Of a stretch of DNA of 14,925 bases, positions 1 to 6,342 are shown piece by piece. Made by a program: the position numbers and the translations under genes. Origin of the DNA: an uncultured Bacilli bacterium (GTDB lineage Bacteria > Bacillota_I > Bacilli_A > RF39 > UBA660); the NCBI GenBank assembly GCA_910578745.1, contig CAJTSN010000040.1:1-14925 (forward strand), given 5' to 3'. The number at the start of each line of letters is the position of its first letter. Position 1 is the first letter of the stretch. The notes below the pieces were generated by a model. It saw only the letters and a list, made by a program, of their open reading frames with translations, made no database searches and had not been told where the DNA came from.

Positions 1-92
1 ATAATAGAGCCTGTTGCAATCAATGCAATCACGGCAAGTATTACGATTACCGCTAATAATTCGATTAGTGTAAATCCATTTTTTTTCTTCAT
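1..92 (-). CDS. Type IV prepilin / pseudopilin, N-terminal fragment
   Basis: Only the first 30 codons lie in the window; the gene continues past position 1. The visible protein opens with a short positive leader (Met, three Lys, Asn, Gly) followed by FTLIELLAVIVIL and more hydrophobic residues. This is the class III prepilin signal: a prepilin peptidase cleaves after Gly6, Phe7 becomes the methylated mature N-terminus, and Glu11 is the conserved Glu at mature position 5. The following hydrophobic helix anchors the subunit in the membrane and packs in the filament core. The start at 92 is preceded by a GAAGGG-type ribosome binding site. Whether it is a true pilin, a ComGC-like competence pseudopilin or a minor pilin cannot be told because the globular domain is outside the window. 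Confidence 0.9.
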   Translation of the reverse strand, partial: MKKKNGFTLIELLAVIVILAVIALIATGSI

Positions 93-114
93 ATTCTACC
101 CTTCTTTTCCTTGC

Positions 115-142
115 ATAATAAAGTCAAGAATTTCCATGTGAA
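115..142 (-). promoter_or_regulatory. Putative sigma-A promoter of the prepilin gene
   Basis: On the minus strand TTCACA (137-142) and TATTAT (115-120) are separated by 16 bp; each hexamer matches consensus at five of six bases. Initiation would fall about 15-20 nt upstream of the prepilin start codon, leaving room for the GAAGGG ribosome binding site. No convincing hairpin-plus-T-run terminator is visible between the ileS stop at 266 and this promoter, so read-through from ileS is possible. Confidence 0.5.
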
Positions 143-265
143 AGCTTTAGAAAATCTTTGCTACTATGAAACCATCTTTTAATCCATATTTGCTTGTATT
201 TATGTCATTTAAAAAATCAGTACTTACCTTATATATAAATTTCTCACTTTTGAAACTATATAGAA

Positions 266-3200
266 TTATATTTTCTCGATAGAAACAAAGACTTCATGAC
301 CATTTAAATCTAGTTTTTCTATTCCTTTTTCCTGTTTTAAAGTGGTTGCTAAAACCTCACTTTTAATAAACTCTTTAAAATGTTCTATTGCTTGATTTAC
401 AAATTCGTCCCCAAAACAACAAACATCAATTCTATCCATAATTTCAAATTCTTTATTCTTTCGCATATTCTGTATTTTAGATATAAACTCTCGTGCAATT
501 CCTTCTTCTAACAATTCATCTGTTAAAGTTGTATCTAAAATAATAAAGTGATTGTTTTCCATTCCTACATTAAATCCTTCTTTTGAAGAAATGCAAATTG
601 AAACCATATCTGAACTAATTTCATATTCTTGTTCATTCATCGTAAGAGAAATTTTTTCATTTTGTTGTAATTTTGCTATTTCGTCCATAGAAAGAGATTC
701 TAATTTTGTTTGAAATTCTTTTATCAATGAACCAAATACTTTTCCAACAACTTTAAAGTTTGGTTTCACACTTAAGTTCATGTATTCATTTAAGTTTTGA
801 ACAAAATTGACCTTCTTTATATTTAATTCTTCCTCGATTAATGGAACTAAATCGGAAATAAGTTCTTCATTTTTTCCATCCAATAAAGCTTCTTTAAGTG
901 GTTGTCTTACCTTAATTTTAGCTTCTTCACGAACATACCTTCCAACAGAAATCAAGCTTCTTACTAAGTCCATACGCTCTTCTATATGTTCATTGATTAA
1001 CGACGTATCATATACTGGAAAATCAGCTAGATGAACAGACTCTTCCTTAGTCAATTTTGTATAAATTTCTTCTGTAACATAAGGAGCGATTGGTGCACAT
1101 AGTTTACATAGGCCTGTAAGAACCTCGTAGGTTGTTCTATAAACAGCCTTTTTCGATGTATCAGCATCTGATGCCCAAAAACGATTTCGATTTCTTCGAA
1201 TATACCAATTCGATAAATCCTCTGAAACAAAGTTTGTAACAATTTTTACTACTTGATTCAAATCATAAACATCATAAGCTTCTGTACAATCACGAACCAA
1301 TTTATGATATTTAGAAAGCAACCATTTATCAATTTCTTCCCTTTCTTCATAAGGAACAAAACATTCCTCAATCGAAATATTGTCAATATTCGCATACGTT
1401 TGAAAAAATGTATATGTGTTTTTAAGTGGATTAAAAAATTTAGAATATACTTCCTTAACACCTGCATCATCATATTTAAGAGGAGTCCAAACGGGAGAAG
1501 CATAAAACATGTACCATCTAATGTTATCGGCACCATACTGTGTTAAAGCTTCTGTGGGATTTACAATATTTCCTGTTGATTTGCTCATTTTCTTTCCATA
1601 TTGATCAAGAACCATATCATTTACAACGACATTTTTAAAACTAGATTCACCAGATATAATAGTAGAAATAACTAATAGCACATAGAACCAACCTCTTGTT
1701 TGATCGACACCTTCCGCAATAAAATCGGCTGGAAATTGACTTTCAAACAATTCTTTATTTTCAAAAGGATAATGGAATTGTGCATATGGCATAGCCCCTG
1801 AATCGAACCAAACATCTAAAACATCTTTCACTCTCTCCATTGTATGACCACAGCTACATTTGATATGTAAATCATCAACATATGGACGATGCAATTCTAG
1901 TTTGCTTACATCAATATCTTCTATCACTAACTCTTGCAATTCTTCTCTTGAACCAATAACATGCATATGCCCACAGTCTTTACAAATCCAAACAGGTAGA
2001 GGACATCCCCAATACCGATTTCTAGAAATTCCCCAATCCACCATGTTTTCTAACCAATTATTGAAGCGTTTTGTTCCTACATAATCTGGATACCAATTTA
2101 CTTTACGATTGGCTTCAATAATCTTATCTTTGTAATCTGTTGTTTTAATATACCAAGCCTCTTTTGGATAGCTTATTAATGGAGAATGACATCTCCAACA
2201 GTGTGGATAATCATGTGTGATTTTTATCTTTTTAAACAACTTATCGTTTTCTTTTAACCATTTAATAATTTCTACTTCTAATTCTTTATCGGTTACCAAA
2301 GTTCCCTTCCACGGTCCTTCTGTATAACGACCATCTAATCCAACAGGATTAATAAATCCAATACCATTTTCCGCACAAACACGATTATCATCTGCACCAT
2401 AAGGCGCTATATGTACAATTCCCGTTCCATCTTGGGCAGTAACATAGCTATCAGCAACAACTTCATGACATTTTCCTTCAATTTCTACAAATGGCATTAA
2501 TTGTTCATATTTTATTCCTACTAAATCACTACCTTTATACGTTTCTAAAACTTTATACTCTTCGCCTAATACCTTTTGTGCTAAATCCTCTGCAAGAATA
2601 AACGTATAACTCTGTGATTCAACCTTCAAATAGGTTAAGTCTGGATTTACACATATAGCCACATTGGCAAGAAGTGTCCATGGGGTTGTTGTCCATGCTA
2701 GGAAATAAACATCTTCATCTACCTTCTTAAATGGAACAATAACCGTATTCACACTATCTTGTTCATACCCTTGCGATACTTCATTGGCAGATAACTCCGT
2801 TCCGCATCGTGGACAATACCATAACACTTTATTTCCATGGTATAAGAGTCCTTTCTTATCCATTTCCTTAATAAGCCACCATTCGGATTCTATATACTCA
2901 TTTGAACAAGTCACATATGGATGCTTACAATCAATAAATTGTCCCATTGTTGCTGTTAATGTATTAATTTCATCAATATTTAAAGCCGTAGCCTTATTGC
3001 ATTCTTTACAAAAGTTTTCTACACCAAAGGCCTCAATGTCCGCTTTAGACTTAAATCCAAGTCTTTTTTCTACATTTACTTCAATAGGAAGTCCATGTGT
3101 ATCGAGTCCAATTTTTCTAAGAACTCTATAACCTTGCATGGTTTTATATTTGCAAAAAGAATCTTTTATTGCTTTTGCCAAGACATGATGAATTCCAGGA

Positions 3201-3361
3201 CTTGCATTCGCATAAATTGGTCCATCGTAAAATACAAAATTTTCTTTATCTTTTCTATTTTCAATCGTTCGATTTAATATATCCATGTTCTGCCATGTCT
3301 CACGAATCGATTTTTCTACTTCGCTTGCTTTTCTTTTATCTAATTCTTCAAAATTTCTCAT
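266..3361 (-). CDS. ileS: Isoleucyl-tRNA synthetase, type 2 (IleRS2), GxHH signature
   Basis: Class I synthetase, 1031 aa, charging tRNA-Ile in the cytoplasm. Landmarks in order: nucleotide-binding signature as GIHH (residues 56-59) within PGIHHVLAKAIKD, DTHGLPIE (87-94), a CPRC zinc-like knuckle (183-186), the CP1 editing domain with WTTTPWT (223-229) and GTGIVHIAPYGADD (312-325), WFDSG (518-522) and KMSKS (591-595). The tail has no CxxC zinc module of the kind found in type 1 bacterial IleRS. Length, the DTHGLP context and this C-terminus indicate the eukaryote-like type 2 class, often associated with reduced mupirocin sensitivity. The start at 3361 follows AGGAGG with 7-nt spacing, only 9 nt after the exchanger stop, so the two genes are probably co-transcribed under the upstream isoleucine T-box. 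No second ileS is visible here. Confidence 0.97.
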   Translation of the reverse strand: MRNFEELDKRKASEVEKSIRETWQNMDILNRTIENRKDKENFVFYDGPIYANASPGIHHVLAKAIKDSFCKYKTMQGYRVLRKIGLDTHGLPIEVNVEKRLGFKSKADIEAFGVENFCKECNKATALNIDEINTLTATMGQFIDCKHPYVTCSNEYIESEWWLIKEMDKKGLLYHGNKVLWYCPRCGTELSANEVSQGYEQDSVNTVIVPFKKVDEDVYFLAWTTTPWTLLANVAICVNPDLTYLKVESQSYTFILAEDLAQKVLGEEYKVLETYKGSDLVGIKYEQLMPFVEIEGKCHEVVADSYVTAQDGTGIVHIAPYGADDNRVCAENGIGFINPVGLDGRYTEGPWKGTLVTDKELEVEIIKWLKENDKLFKKIKITHDYPHCWRCHSPLISYPKEAWYIKTTDYKDKIIEANRKVNWYPDYVGTKRFNNWLENMVDWGISRNRYWGCPLPVWICKDCGHMHVIGSREELQELVIEDIDVSKLELHRPYVDDLHIKCSCGHTMERVKDVLDVWFDSGAMPYAQFHYPFENKELFESQFPADFIAEGVDQTRGWFYVLLVISTIISGESSFKNVVVNDMVLDQYGKKMSKSTGNIVNPTEALTQYGADNIRWYMFYASPVWTPLKYDDAGVKEVYSKFFNPLKNTYTFFQTYANIDNISIEECFVPYEEREEIDKWLLSKYHKLVRDCTEAYDVYDLNQVVKIVTNFVSEDLSNWYIRRNRNRFWASDADTSKKAVYRTTYEVLTGLCKLCAPIAPYVTEEIYTKLTKEESVHLADFPVYDTSLINEHIEERMDLVRSLISVGRYVREEAKIKVRQPLKEALLDGKNEELISDLVPLIEEELNIKKVNFVQNLNEYMNLSVKPNFKVVGKVFGSLIKEFQTKLESLSMDEIAKLQQNEKISLTMNEQEYEISSDMVSICISSKEGFNVGMENNHFIILDTTLTDELLEEGIAREFISKIQNMRKNKEFEIMDRIDVCCFGDEFVNQAIEHFKEFIKSEVLATTLKQEKGIEKLDLNGHEVFVSIEKI

Positions 3362-3370
3362 AATATCCTC

Positions 3371-4318
3371 CTAAAAAAACATAATTCCATAATAAGCAAC
3401 AAATATAAGTAAAAGGACAAATCCTTCTTTTTTAGAAATTTTATAATCCCTAAACGTAAATAGCCATATAACAAAAGAAGAGATTAATAATATAAATAAA
3501 TCAAAATAAGTAAATGATACAGCTGGTATACCTCCAAAGAAAAGAGTAGGGATTCCTAATACAATACATATATTGAAAATATTACTTCCAATGACATTTC
3601 CAACTGCTATATCTGCCTCATGTTTTAAGGATGCCACCACAGATGTAACAAGTTCTGGTAGGGATGTACCAAAGGCAACTATGGTAAGCGCGATGATTTT
3701 TTCACTCACTCCTAAAAGTTGCGCTATATAGGTAGCTCCATCAACCACAAAATTACTTCCAACAATGATTGCCCCAATCCCAAAAACCGTAAATAATGCA
3801 GATTTCATTAAAGAATATTTTGGTTTTTCAACTTGTTTTAGTCCTTTATCTTTAAATGCCATACTAAATAAATAATATAGAAAAATAGTAAAGAACAAAC
3901 AAATGACTAAACCATCTGCTCTTGAAAAAAAATTGACTGCATTTTTATCAAATAATGTATCTGCAATTAATACACAAAAGATACCTGTAATTAAAAAAAC
4001 GAGTGGAAGTTCCTTTTTGGTTGTATCCTTTTTCACTGTTAAAGGATACACCATACTCGCAACGCCTAAAATCAATAAAGCATTAAAAATATTACTTCCA
4101 ATAACATTACCTAAAACGATATCCCCACTACCTGCTAGCATTGATTTTATCGATACAGCAAATTCTGGTGCACTCGTTCCAAAAGCAACTATCGTAAGCC
4201 CGATTAAAACCTTAGATACTTTAAAATTATTTGCCAAAGAAGAAGCCCCATCTACAAAAATATCGGCTCCTTTTATTAAAATAATAAATCCTATAATCAT
4301 TAAAAGTACTGTTAACAT
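3371..4318 (-). CDS. CaCA-family Na+/Ca2+ exchanger (YrbG-like membrane antiporter)
   Basis: A 315-aa very hydrophobic integral membrane protein with the internal duplication typical of the calcium/cation antiporter superfamily. The two alpha repeats are almost identical at their cores: GTSAPE (47-52) with GNVIGSNIFN (70-79), and GTSLPE (217-222) with GNVIGSNIFN (240-249). The Glu of each GTSxPE and the Asn of each GSNIFN match the ion-coordinating positions of this family. About ten membrane segments are expected, with a short polar loop around residues 153-168 linking the halves. The start at 4318 follows a perfect AGGAGG six bases upstream. The gene lies directly downstream of an isoleucine T-box and 9 nt before ileS. 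Cation specificity (Ca2+, Na+, K+ or other) cannot be read from sequence. Confidence 0.93.
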   Translation of the reverse strand: MLTVLLMIIGFIILIKGADIFVDGASSLANNFKVSKVLIGLTIVAFGTSAPEFAVSIKSMLAGSGDIVLGNVIGSNIFNALLILGVASMVYPLTVKKDTTKKELPLVFLITGIFCVLIADTLFDKNAVNFFSRADGLVICLFFTIFLYYLFSMAFKDKGLKQVEKPKYSLMKSALFTVFGIGAIIVGSNFVVDGATYIAQLLGVSEKIIALTIVAFGTSLPELVTSVVASLKHEADIAVGNVIGSNIFNICIVLGIPTLFFGGIPAVSFTYFDLFILLISSFVIWLFTFRDYKISKKEGFVLLLIFVAYYGIMFF

Positions 4319-4332
4319 AATTTTCCTCCTAT

Positions 4333-4540
4333 CAAAAAAATCCTCCTACAACTAAGGACGATTTTTAAACCGCGGTACCACCTTATTTTATAAAGTTTTA
4401 TACTCTCTAAGACTATAACGCGTCACCGATATTTCCTACTCTTTTCAAAAATACACATCCAGAGTGATTTAGAATATTTCTTCAAACCTATTTCCATCAA
4501 CCATAGGCTTTCTATCTATCCAAAGTATTCTCGTCTCTTT
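4333..4540 (-). promoter_or_regulatory. T-box leader, isoleucine-specific (AUC specifier)
   Basis: The leader carries the T-box core GGTGGTACCGCGG (about 4370-4382). The Stem I base is AGAG (4535-4538) pairing with CTCT (4461-4464), and the upper helix GAATACTTT pairs with GAAATATTC. The specifier loop contains ATC (4466-4468) followed by A, which is an isoleucine codon. The antiterminator pairs TAAGG and GCG with CGT and CCTTA. The competing terminator pairs AAAAATC/TCCT with AGGA/GATTTTT (4335-4366) and is followed by a T-run. By family knowledge, uncharged tRNA-Ile stabilises the antiterminator and lets transcription enter the exchanger and ileS genes. It starts about 8 nt after the divIVA stop, and I see no good promoter of its own, so it probably acts within the sepF-divIVA transcript. 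Confidence 0.93.
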
Positions 4541-4547
4541 CACTTGT

Positions 4548-5006
4548 TTATAAATCTATATTTTCAAATTCATTTACAACATCGAGTTGTGCTTCTACAA
4601 TATCTTTTACTCTTCGTTTGAAGATATTGATATTTCTCCTTAATAAGTTCGCTTCTCTTTCTGTTTTTTCTGCTCGAAGAAGAGCTTCATTTACAATCCG
4701 GTTCGCATTCTGTTTTGCTTCTTCAATTAAAATTTCACTCTCATGATGAGCCGCCAATTTAATTTGTTCTGAGGTTTTCTGGGCCATAACTATAGCCCGA
4801 TTTAGTGTTGCCTCAGTACGTTCATATTGTTGTAACTGTTCTTTTAGTCTTTGATTTTCCTGACCCATTCCTTCTAATTCAGCAATTCGTTTATCTTTTT
4901 CTTTATTTTCTCGTACAATATCTTCCACTTGCCTTATAATTTTATCAAGAAAATCATTAACCTCATCTGGATCATAGCCACGAAGTGTTCTACTAAATTT
5001 TTCCAT
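4548..5006 (-). CDS. divIVA: DivIVA-family cell division / polarity protein
   Basis: A 152-aa coiled-coil protein. The N-terminus has the DivIVA signature RGYDPDEVNDFLDKI (residues 9-23), followed by charged heptad-rich segments (about 25-75 and 80-140) and an acidic tail. DivIVA proteins bind negatively curved membrane at septa and poles and recruit division or cell-wall factors. Compared with the Bacillus subtilis protein it starts about nine residues later, lacking the usual PLTPxDIHNKxF lead, and the membrane-inserting Phe-Arg pair before GYD appears as Leu8-Arg9. An in-frame stop lies five codons upstream of the start, so a longer N-terminus in this frame is excluded. The ribosome binding site is GTGGTGATAAT rather than AGGAGG. 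It lies 42 nt after sepF, the common Firmicutes order. Confidence 0.92.
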   Translation of the reverse strand: MEKFSRTLRGYDPDEVNDFLDKIIRQVEDIVRENKEKDKRIAELEGMGQENQRLKEQLQQYERTEATLNRAIVMAQKTSEQIKLAAHHESEILIEEAKQNANRIVNEALLRAEKTEREANLLRRNINIFKRRVKDIVEAQLDVVNEFENIDL

Positions 5007-5048
5007 ATTATCACCACTTTAGTGCCACTTAGTAGGCCCTTTCCCTTT

Positions 5049-5459
5049 CTACCACTCTATGTTAATATCACCATTATCATGAATATCTTTTCCTTGTGTT
5101 TCTTCTGTTATTTTACCTTGAATATTAATATTATTTGGAGTACATAGAAAAATTCCGCTACCTATTTTCTGTAAATCTCCCCCTATAGCATAAATCGTAC
5201 CTGCAAGGAAATCTACAATTCGTTTGGCTTGATCAGACGTAACTCGTTTCAAATTGACAACAACTGTGTTACGCATCTTTAAGTGGTCTGCAATTTGCTG
5301 TGATTCAGAATAAGCTCGTGGCTCTAAAAGAATCATTTTACTACGCCCATCATTTTCATTCAAAGCATCTTCTGGTGTTAAATCATAATACTCATCCGTA
5401 GACATATCACTCGAAAAAGCATCTTCATCATTATTCATCCATTTTTTTAGAATTCCCAT
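5049..5459 (-). CDS. sepF: Cell division protein SepF
   Basis: A 136-aa protein from the chosen start at 5459. SepF binds FtsZ and the membrane, bundles FtsZ filaments and helps anchor the Z-ring. The N-terminal segment MGILKKWMN is a short amphipathic membrane-targeting helix. An acidic disordered linker follows (about 11-40), then the globular dimerising domain (about 41-125) with VVVNLKRV (66-73) and the hallmark AIGGDLQKIGSGIFLCTP (91-108). A GGAGGA ribosome binding site lies six bases upstream of 5459. A farther in-frame ATG at 5486 would add nine residues with no good binding site, so I rejected it. It heads the unit that continues through divIVA, the T-box, the exchanger and ileS. Confidence 0.95.
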   Translation of the reverse strand: MGILKKWMNNDEDAFSSDMSTDEYYDLTPEDALNENDGRSKMILLEPRAYSESQQIADHLKMRNTVVVNLKRVTSDQAKRIVDFLAGTIYAIGGDLQKIGSGIFLCTPNNINIQGKITEETQGKDIHDNGDINIEW

Positions 5460-5497
5460 TTTTATTCCTCCATTGCATCTGTACATTATATATTTCT

Positions 5498-5526
5498 ATT
5501 CTAGCACATAATCATAAAAATGAAAA
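5498..5526 (-). promoter_or_regulatory. Putative sigma-A promoter of the sepF-divIVA-ileS block
   Basis: On the minus strand TTTTCA (5521-5526) and TAGAAT (5498-5503) are 17 bp apart, with a TGC extended -10 just before TAGAAT. A second TATAAT closer to sepF (about 5484-5491) has no matching -35. This is the only reasonable promoter seen upstream of the block. Confidence 0.55.
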
Positions 5527-5606
5527 GAATTTTATACCTCTTTTTTCGCAAATTTTACAGCAAAGAAACTAGGAAAGAAACAATTTTTTCTTATTAGACG
5601 AACAGA

Positions 5607-5622
5607 TACAAACGCATTTGTA
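5607..5622. repeat. Inverted repeat overlapping the HD-gene -35 (candidate operator)
   Basis: TACAAA-CGCA-TTTGTA: two perfect 6-bp arms around a 4-bp centre. The right arm overlaps the -35 hexamer of the HD-gene promoter by five bases. Position suggests a repressor site, but no regulator can be named and short AT-rich repeats arise by chance. Confidence 0.35.
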
Positions 5623-5646
5623 AAATAAGCATTCTTTTGTTATACT
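5618..5646 (+). promoter_or_regulatory. Putative sigma-A promoter of the HD-domain gene
   Basis: TTGTAA (5618-5623) and TATACT (5641-5646) are separated by exactly 17 bp. Transcription should start near 5653, about 11 nt before the preferred start codon at 5664. The 5' leader would then consist of little more than the AGGTGA ribosome binding site. Confidence 0.7.
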
Positions 5647-5663
5647 TATGCTAGGTGATGAAA

Positions 5664-6311
5664 ATGAAAACAAAAATAGAAAGTTCTATGCGCTTTTATT
5701 TGCTTGCAACGAAATTAAAGGAACTTATTCGAACTGGTTGGGATGATACACATTGGTGTATTTTAGGAAGAAGGGAAAGTGTCGCCGAACATGTTTATGG
5801 GTGCCTCATTTTAGCACTTGCTATCGATGCAAACTTTGATTTAAACTTGAATTTAGACAAAGTCCTAAAAATGCTAGCACTTCATGAAATTGGCGAAGTG
5901 ATTATTGGCGATATTACACCTTATGATGGTATGACAAAAGAAGAAAAAGAGAAAAAAGAGCATGAAGCGATGGAAAAAGTCATTGGAGATGTTATCAAAA
6001 AAGAAGAACTATATACCCTTTTATTAGAATTTGATGCAAAAAAGACAAAGGAAGCCAAATTTGCCCATCTCTGTGATAAAATAGAAGCGGACATTCAATC
6101 AAAAATTTACCAAGATAAGGGACGTCATCATTCTTTAAGTGAACAACAAAATAACGTTGCGTTCAAAAATAGTAAAGTTCAAAATATGGCAAAAGAAAAG
6201 AAAGAAGATGCCTTTTCTATTTGGTATGAAATGGATAAAGAGCTCTATAAAGATGATTTACTCTTTAAAACCATTTTGACATATATAAAAGAAAATGACT
6301 TAAATATATAA
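5664..6311 (+). CDS. HD-domain phosphohydrolase, YfbR/HDDC2-like 5'-nucleotidase
   Basis: A 215-aa soluble protein of the HD superfamily, closest by motif layout to YfbR/HDDC2 5'-deoxyribonucleotidases, which hydrolyse dNMPs to nucleosides. Visible landmarks: ESVAEHVYG (His43), the helix LALHEIGEVIIGDITPYDG (72-89), and CDKIEADIQSKIYQ (137-150) with Asp138 as the distal metal ligand. The central doublet is His74-Glu75 rather than the name-giving His-Asp. The start is placed at ATG 5664 because AGGTGA (5653-5658) is then correctly spaced; upstream GTG 5655 and ATG 5658 overlap that site. It stands alone between divergent sepF and convergent glyQS. Substrate is inferred from family only. Confidence 0.85.
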   Translation: MKTKIESSMRFYLLATKLKELIRTGWDDTHWCILGRRESVAEHVYGCLILALAIDANFDLNLNLDKVLKMLALHEIGEVIIGDITPYDGMTKEEKEKKEHEAMEKVIGDVIKKEELYTLLLEFDAKKTKEAKFAHLCDKIEADIQSKIYQDKGRHHSLSEQQNNVAFKNSKVQNMAKEKKEDAFSIWYEMDKELYKDDLLFKTILTYIKENDLNI

Positions 6312-6342
6312 AAGGAAGAACTCTTAAAGTTCCTCCTTTTTT
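6311..6342. terminator. Shared terminator between the HD gene and glyQS
   Basis: A 12-bp stem (6311-6322 with 6328-6339) containing one A/C mismatch, loop CTTAA, and a T-run on the plus strand (6337-6342). On the minus strand the stem is followed by TTTTATAT, so it may also end glyQS transcription. It overlaps both stop codons. Confidence 0.8.

Noticed and set aside
2784..3131. 115-codon open frame on the plus strand
   Set aside because: It is antisense to the conserved catalytic part of ileS and has no ribosome binding site or recognisable motif. The same reasoning removes the plus-strand frames at 807, 1253, 1860, 3095, 3903 and 8742.
4541..4620. Separate promoter for the isoleucine T-box
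   Set aside because: TTGTAA and TATAAA-like hexamers occur at the end of divIVA but with wrong spacing, so read-through from sepF-divIVA is preferred.
5460..5486. Upstream start for sepF
   Set aside because: The ATG at 5486 has no ribosome binding site, while ATG 5459 follows GGAGGA and begins with the usual amphipathic helix.
5599..5614. LexA/SOS-like box upstream of the HD gene (begins CGAAC)
   Set aside because: The required inverted GTTCG half is absent; the sequence reads CAAACG instead.
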